Shown: one piece after another, positions 60,392-64,000 of the stretch
Position numbering within the stretch: the stretch's first letter is position 1
Layout: each line of letters starts with the position of its first letter
Made by a program: the position numbers and the translations under genes
The notes under the pieces: generated by a model
What the model was told of the DNA's origin: nothing
What the model saw: the letters and a program-made list of their open reading frames with translations, nothing else
The model's database searches: none
Source: Parcubacteria group bacterium
Lineage (GTDB): Bacteria; Patescibacteriota; Minisyncoccia; Moranbacterales; JAKLHP01
NCBI GenBank assembly: GCA_041657845.1
Contig: JBBABD010000001.1
Coordinates: 27,631 to 91,630, forward strand
Length of the DNA stretch: 64,000 nt
Reading direction: 5' to 3'

Positions 60392-60463
60392 TGGGTCGTA
60401 GCCAAGTGGTAAGGCAACGGGTTCTGATCCCGTGATGCGTAGGTTCGAATCCTACCGACCCAA
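60392..60463 (+). tRNA. tRNA-Gln (anticodon CTG)
   Basis: The 72-nt cloverleaf has acceptor stem TGGGTCG/CGACCCA with the U1-A72 pair typical of tRNA-Gln. The D arm is GCC-AAGTGGTAA-GGC. The anticodon stem ACGGG/CCCGT encloses the loop TTCTGAT, with anticodon CTG reading CAG. The T arm contains GTTCGAATC. CCA is not encoded, so it must be added by the CCA-adding enzyme. A terminator follows directly. Confidence 0.95.
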
Positions 60464-60466
60464 CAA

Positions 60467-60501
60467 AAAAATATCCCTTATTTCGGGATATTTTTATTTT
60501 T
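60467..60501 (+). terminator. Rho-independent terminator after tRNA-Gln
   Basis: ATATCCC (60471-60477) and GGGATAT (60485-60491) form the stem, followed by TTTTATTTTT. It also lies just past the stop of ftsX, on the opposite strand, and its A-rich left side could serve that direction as well. Confidence 0.85.
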
Positions 60502-60536
60502 CTGAATTTTATAAACTGTAACCTGAAAACTACACC

Positions 60537-61448
60537 CTACTTTTTCAGATACCTTCTAATCGCAATGAAACTCGAAATTACTCCCAGCAATATTCCCAAA
60601 GAAAATAGGATTCCAAAAATCTGCCAGAAATTTGAAAGGTAGAGCGCCATCAGATTATCCTCCGAAATTGTTCTCTGCACAAAAGATGAAATAAGCTTTG
60701 CTGTGACCAAAAGCATAACCGCGCTGACAATTGAAGCGGAAAATCCGTAAAATATTCCTTCAAAAATGAAAGGCATCCTAATGTACAAATTGGAAGCCCC
60801 AACCAATCTTTCAATTTCAAATTCCTGTTTATGGGAATAGATAGTAATCCTGATTGCATTAAAAGTTATGAGTATGGCGATAAGGACAAAAATTAATCCC
60901 AGAATCATTCCAATTTCTTTTGAAAAATTGACTATTTTATTCAGGCGTTCGATAATAATTTTATTTTTATCATAATTAATCCTGCTTATATCTTCCCTAA
61001 AATCAGAACTTTCGATAGATTTATTGATGATGTCATATTGCTCCGACTGATTGGCTTTAATCACTAAAGACGCCAAAAGAGGATTTTCTCCTATTTCATC
61101 CAGTGCTTGTTTGATTGCCGGATCGTTATTTCCCATTTCCATAAACTCCCGCAGCGCCTGATCCTTGGAAACATACTCCACCGATTTTACCTCTTTGTAC
61201 GATTGAAGTTTGTTTTTAATCGCCACAATATCATTCTCTTTCATCGCAGGATTGAAATAGATGCTAATATTGATTTTTCCCTTAACATTCTCAAGCAAAA
61301 GATTGGCGGTTATGCCAATCATAAAAGTCAGACTGATGAGATACAAAGAAATTGTGAGAATGCTGATTGTCGCCACGCTTAACCAGCCATTTCTTATGAA
61401 ATTTTGAAATCCCTCTTTTAGAGTCCGCCAAAGTTTTAGAATCTTCAT
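60537..61448 (-). CDS. ftsX: Cell-division permease FtsX
   Basis: A 303-aa protein with four membrane segments (about 22-44, 178-200, 228-250, 275-297). An extracytoplasmic domain after the first contains VKSVEYVSKDQAL and NPLLASLVIKA, the FtsX signature. With FtsE it forms an ABC-type complex that controls peptidoglycan hydrolases at the division site. ERLVGASNLYIRMPFIFEG is the conserved coupling region. It lies 73 bp after ftsE on the same strand. Confidence 0.93.
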   Translation of the reverse strand: MKILKLWRTLKEGFQNFIRNGWLSVATISILTISLYLISLTFMIGITANLLLENVKGKINISIYFNPAMKENDIVAIKNKLQSYKEVKSVEYVSKDQALREFMEMGNNDPAIKQALDEIGENPLLASLVIKANQSEQYDIINKSIESSDFREDISRINYDKNKIIIERLNKIVNFSKEIGMILGLIFVLIAILITFNAIRITIYSHKQEFEIERLVGASNLYIRMPFIFEGIFYGFSASIVSAVMLLVTAKLISSFVQRTISEDNLMALYLSNFWQIFGILFSLGILLGVISSFIAIRRYLKK

Positions 61449-61521
61449 TGAATTCGAATGGTTGCGAATCTTTAAACAATATATTCGAATAAATTTGTTT
61501 AATATTCGCGACTATTAGCGT

Positions 61522-62220
61522 TTACAAGTTATACTTGCCTTTTTGAATATCGCTTACCAGCTTGCCTTTCTCCATAATTAACACTCTCCTATTTATTTTA
61601 TCAACTATTTCCCTATTATGAGTCGCTAGAAGTATCGTCGTACCCAAAGTATTTATTTTAAGAAGAAGCTGAATAATTTCCCACGTGGAAATCGGATCTA
61701 GATTTCCTGTCGGTTCATCGGCAATAATCATTTGAGGACAATTTATTAGAGCCCTCGCCAGCGCCGCCTTTTGTTGTTCTCCTCCTGAAAGCTGCCTGGG
61801 ATACATCTCTAATTTATTGCCCAATCCCACAACATCCAGAATCTCCGGAACTTTTTCATTGATCTCATCCGTAGGTTCGCCATTAACTTCCAGTGCATAC
61901 GCCACATTTTCGAAAATTGTTTTTTGCGGAAGCAGTTTAAAATCTTGAAAAACCGTTCCAATATTTCGGCGATAATACGGAAGATGCTTTCTTCTTATTT
62001 CCCTGACCAACTTTCCATTGAAGTAAATCTCTCCCGTTGTCGGGCTTTCTTCGGCATAGATGAGCTTAAGAAGAGTTGACTTTCCCGCTCCAGTATGTCC
62101 CACAATCGAAACAAACTCACCTCTTCCAATAGAAAGATTTATTTTATCCAGAGCAACAAAATCTCCGGGATACATTTTTGTCGCATTTTCTAATTTTATT
62201 ATTTCTTTTTCCTGCGCCAT
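61522..62220 (-). CDS. ftsE: Cell-division ATP-binding protein FtsE
   Basis: About 232 aa ABC ATPase. Walker A is GHTGAGKST, the signature LSGGEQQ, and Walker B MIIADEPTGNLD with the D-loop and the following His switch (THN). KMYPGDFVALDKI is the FtsE-type N-terminus. It powers FtsX. I chose the ATG at 62220; the ATG three codons upstream (62229) falls inside the -10 box. Confidence 0.95.
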   Translation of the reverse strand: MAQEKEIIKLENATKMYPGDFVALDKINLSIGRGEFVSIVGHTGAGKSTLLKLIYAEESPTTGEIYFNGKLVREIRRKHLPYYRRNIGTVFQDFKLLPQKTIFENVAYALEVNGEPTDEINEKVPEILDVVGLGNKLEMYPRQLSGGEQQKAALARALINCPQMIIADEPTGNLDPISTWEIIQLLLKINTLGTTILLATHNREIVDKINRRVLIMEKGKLVSDIQKGKYNL

Positions 62221-62228
62221 ATTATTCA

Positions 62229-62234
62229 ATTATA
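62229..62234 (-). promoter_or_regulatory. -10 element of ftsE
   Basis: TATAAT on the minus strand, 8 bp before the ATG at 62220. The mRNA is leaderless or has one or two leader bases. Confidence 0.6.
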
Positions 62235-62260
62235 TACTAAAAATAATTTTTCAGCAAAGA

Positions 62261-63001
62261 CTATTTTTTTCTTCCTATAAAAACGAGATTTTTGTTATTG
62301 GCAACTTTTTCTTTTTTGAATCCTGCTTCTAGAAACAGCCTTTTCAACCCCCTGGAAGTAAACGCGTGATGATAACGCTTAAAAATATTACCCTCGTTGT
62401 CTTTAAAGGTTATGTAGCAATCATTCCAATCCAAATTACTCCTGCCTAAAATCTTATCTCTCCAGTTTTCAATTATATTTCTAACATATTTCTTCTGCCC
62501 GCCTCGACTCGCGGAGACAACCACTTGTCGAAGCGAGGCGGGCCACAAATTCCAAGCGGTTATTACCACATATCCTCCCGGTTTCACAGTTCGATAAAGT
62601 TCTTTCGCCATCGCCTCCCGATATTCTTTTCCCGGAAAATGATGAAAAACAGCAATGGCATAAACGGTATCGAAAAAATTATCTGGAAACGGCAAACTTT
62701 CTTGACTGGGATCGATTTTAGAAAACCTGACGTTCTCGCTATAATAACGGCTATCAGCCAGCTCAATAAGCTTCTTGGAAACATCCACTCCCTGATATTT
62801 TATATTTTTATCGGAAAATAGTTCCAAAAGCCTTCCGTTTCCACAGCCAAAATCCAGAACGGCATCTTCGTTCTTGGCGTAATCGCCGATAAATTCCATC
62901 TCTCTCCAAAAATATTTCCGAGTCTCAGAAAATTTTCCCGCCATAAAATCATAGCCGAATTCTGTTTCGTTTAATATTTTTTGCACTATTTCTTTTTTCA
63001 C
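62261..63001 (-). CDS. SAM-dependent methyltransferase (tRNA U34/ABH8-like type)
   Basis: 246 aa with VLDFGCGNGRLLELF (motif I), YQGVDVSKKLIELA, FDTVYAIAVFHHFPG (motif IV region) and GGYVVITAWNLWP. The AVFHHFP and TAWNLW segments resemble the Trm9/ALKBH8 methyltransferase group that modifies wobble uridines in tRNA, which suggests a tRNA rather than a glycan substrate; this is not certain. The start is GTG at 63001, fixed by an extended -10 (TGCTATAAT) ending 6 bp upstream. Confidence 0.8.
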   Translation of the reverse strand: MKKEIVQKILNETEFGYDFMAGKFSETRKYFWREMEFIGDYAKNEDAVLDFGCGNGRLLELFSDKNIKYQGVDVSKKLIELADSRYYSENVRFSKIDPSQESLPFPDNFFDTVYAIAVFHHFPGKEYREAMAKELYRTVKPGGYVVITAWNLWPASLRQVVVSASRGGQKKYVRNIIENWRDKILGRSNLDWNDCYITFKDNEGNIFKRYHHAFTSRGLKRLFLEAGFKKEKVANNKNLVFIGRKK

Positions 63002-63007
63002 AGCTTA

Positions 63008-63016
63008 ATTATAGCA
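63008..63016 (-). promoter_or_regulatory. Extended -10 promoter of the methyltransferase
   Basis: TGCTATAAT on the minus strand, with transcription predicted to start on the GTG at 63001 (leaderless). Confidence 0.65.
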
Positions 63017-63018
63017 AC

Positions 63019-63044
63019 AAAAAAGCAGGTTTCAAAACCCTGCC
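63019..63044 (-). terminator. Rho-independent terminator for the FISUMP gene
   Basis: Minus strand: GCAGGG and CCTGC form a stem around TTTTGAAA, followed by a T run (63024-63019). It directly precedes the methyltransferase promoter. Confidence 0.7.
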
Positions 63045-63302
63045 TTAATCGATTATCTTTTCTCGCTAAAATTAAACTTTAGCGAAGTTTTATTTGCAAC
63101 AAATTGCTTCTGCAGACTCTGTCGCCAAATCCTAATTTCTTAAAAAGTTAATGAAAATCAGTTATCCTTATAGCAATGTTAAAACAAAACAAACCTGTCC
63201 CTAAATAATATTCTCAAACAAACAATTTCATCTAACGATTTGTTGGATTTAATTGATTATCGAGGACGAACCTCGATACAAAGTTGAGAGCTCAATTGAA
63301 AG
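63045..63302. other. Intergenic stretch without genes
   Basis: No ORF is supported here. A hairpin TATCGAGG/CCTCGATA (63258-63278) and a short palindrome TTGAGAGCTCAA (63284-63295) lie just past the FISUMP stop and may stabilise its mRNA end. Otherwise nothing recognisable. Confidence 0.5.
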
Positions 63303-64000
63303 TTAATCTCTAAGACAACGGACAGAATATCCGTTATCTTTAGGGCAAGCTATTCGACCAACCGTTGTTCGGTGCACACTTGAAGTTTCAAGCTCAGTTA
63401 TCTCTCGACAAAAAGCTTTTATATTTGTAGCGCTTTCAGTAGCGGACCAAACAAAAGTCGTCGGATAGTCCGTCTCCGGATCGCCAATACGAAGCCATCC
63501 TTGTGCCCAGAACGTCTTTCCGGCATAAAGCAAACCAAAAATTCCTCTAAATCCATCGCCTGCACCACGGCAATCATGTCCAAACCTTGAAGCATCACAT
63601 GTCTCCCCAGAATTTTTAAGATAATCTTCCAGTACAAAAAATTCGCTATCAGTAGGAATGTGCCAGCCACTCGGACAGATTCCTTGGGGTCCAGGAGCGA
63701 TTGAATCTGAGGATGCACCATTCATTATTCCTGTCCACGTATATGATCCTCCGAAGTTCACTTCCAACCCTCCGTCAAATGATGGGCATACGCCCATTGG
63801 ACAGCACACGGCATCATAACAATAGAAGTCAACACCCGGAGCAAGCGCTGTCCCATCTGGTTTTTTAGATGTTCGCAAATTTTCAGCAAACCAGCATTGG
63901 TTTCCGATTTTTATTGTTTCATATTCATTTTCATTATATTTACAAGTGTCTCCGCATGAAACACTCGTGCAACTGCTTCCAGCTACCGCCATATTCACCG
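63303..64000 (-). CDS. FISUMP-domain surface protein, N-terminus outside window
   Basis: The frame is open to the window edge, so only the last 232 or so codons are seen. It contains the FISUMP pattern (TIGR02145, Fibrobacter succinogenes major paralogous domain): GNQCWFAENLRT, CPSGWHIPTDSEF and a C-terminal YSVRCLRD, with many cysteines. Such domains sit at the C-terminus of secreted or lipid-linked surface proteins of unknown role. The GTG near 63998 is probably internal, not a start. Confidence 0.85.
   Translation of the reverse strand, partial: VNMAVAGSSCTSVSCGDTCKYNENEYETIKIGNQCWFAENLRTSKKPDGTALAPGVDFYCYDAVCCPMGVCPSFDGGLEVNFGGSYTWTGIMNGASSDSIAPGPQGICPSGWHIPTDSEFFVLEDYLKNSGETCDASRFGHDCRGAGDGFRGIFGLLYAGKTFWAQGWLRIGDPETDYPTTFVWSATESATNIKAFCREITELETSSVHRTTVGRIACPKDNGYSVRCLRD

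Noticed and set aside
60392..60463. tRNA as an integration site for a mobile element
   Set aside because: No integrase gene and no repeat of the tRNA 3' end was found nearby.
1..64000. CRISPR array or cas genes
   Set aside because: No regularly spaced repeats with unique spacers and no Cas-like protein were seen. The short phased repeats at 42857 and 19995 are promoter elements.
1..64000. UGA recoding, as in some CPR lineages
   Set aside because: Clear genes end in TGA at overlaps (for example 25342, 26487, 45350), and intact families show no in-frame TGA at conserved glycines.

Overview
The window looks like part of an AT-rich genome of the Candidate Phyla Radiation (Patescibacteria, probably Parcubacteria- or Moranbacteria-like). 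This placement is inferred from gene content: many GT-C/PMT-like membrane glycosyltransferases, DUF4012, DUF2304 plus GT2, a FISUMP-domain protein, a DUF5648/SpoIID protein, GxxExxY and AbiE genes, very few Shine-Dalgarno sequences, and several start codons exactly where transcription should begin. UGA is used as a normal stop, so this is not one of the UGA-recoding CPR lineages.

Layout. 1-10699: membrane glycosyltransferases, four of them from one paralogous family, with a membrane-anchored metallophosphoesterase between two of them. 10717-15113 (minus): a probable operon, ugd - GT4 - LPG-synthase-like flippase - second metallophosphoesterase. 15239-18876 (minus): UMP kinase, Gfo/Idh/MocA oxidoreductase and a radical SAM/SPASM protein. 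18973-21292: a polyprenyl-phosphate-type GT2 and a DUF4143 ATPase. 21333-24241: a 58-aa zinc-ribbon protein, a secreted SpoIID protein, a Cys-rich anchored protein and a GxxExxY cassette with inverted terminal repeats. 24302-28962 (plus): GT2, DUF2304, GT4, methyltransferase, flippase. 29004-39122 (minus): a long polysaccharide operon (GT-C, GT4, CapK-like ligase, methyltransferases, sugar/lipid kinase-like protein, DUF2334 deacetylase) split by an IS200/IS605 element that abuts a run of 22 C. 39278-43868: a turnover hotspot with a Schlafen-like gene carrying an internal deletion, an AbiE toxin-antitoxin pair, a Fic protein, gene-end fragments and an intact sugar epimerase. 43917-58985: more surface genes (DUF2142, methyltransferase, a membrane-anchored LCAT-like hydrolase, GT4s, DUF4012, GT-C). 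59104-63001: a degenerate LytM-like protein, tRNA-Gln, ftsX/ftsE and a methyltransferase. The window ends inside a FISUMP protein.

Most of the window therefore serves the cell surface. Nucleotide sugars are made (Ugd, epimerase), assembled on lipid carriers by GT2/GT4 enzymes, flipped, and transferred outside by GT-C enzymes that use polyprenyl-phosphate sugars. The points that go beyond routine annotation are a recurrent promoter/leaderless-start geometry, a family of about 115-bp MITE-like repeats (one of which has become the C-terminus of a protein), the GxxExxY cassette with 14-bp perfect ends, the repeated gene-end debris around AbiE/Fic, and the UMP kinase/oxidoreductase/radical SAM trio.
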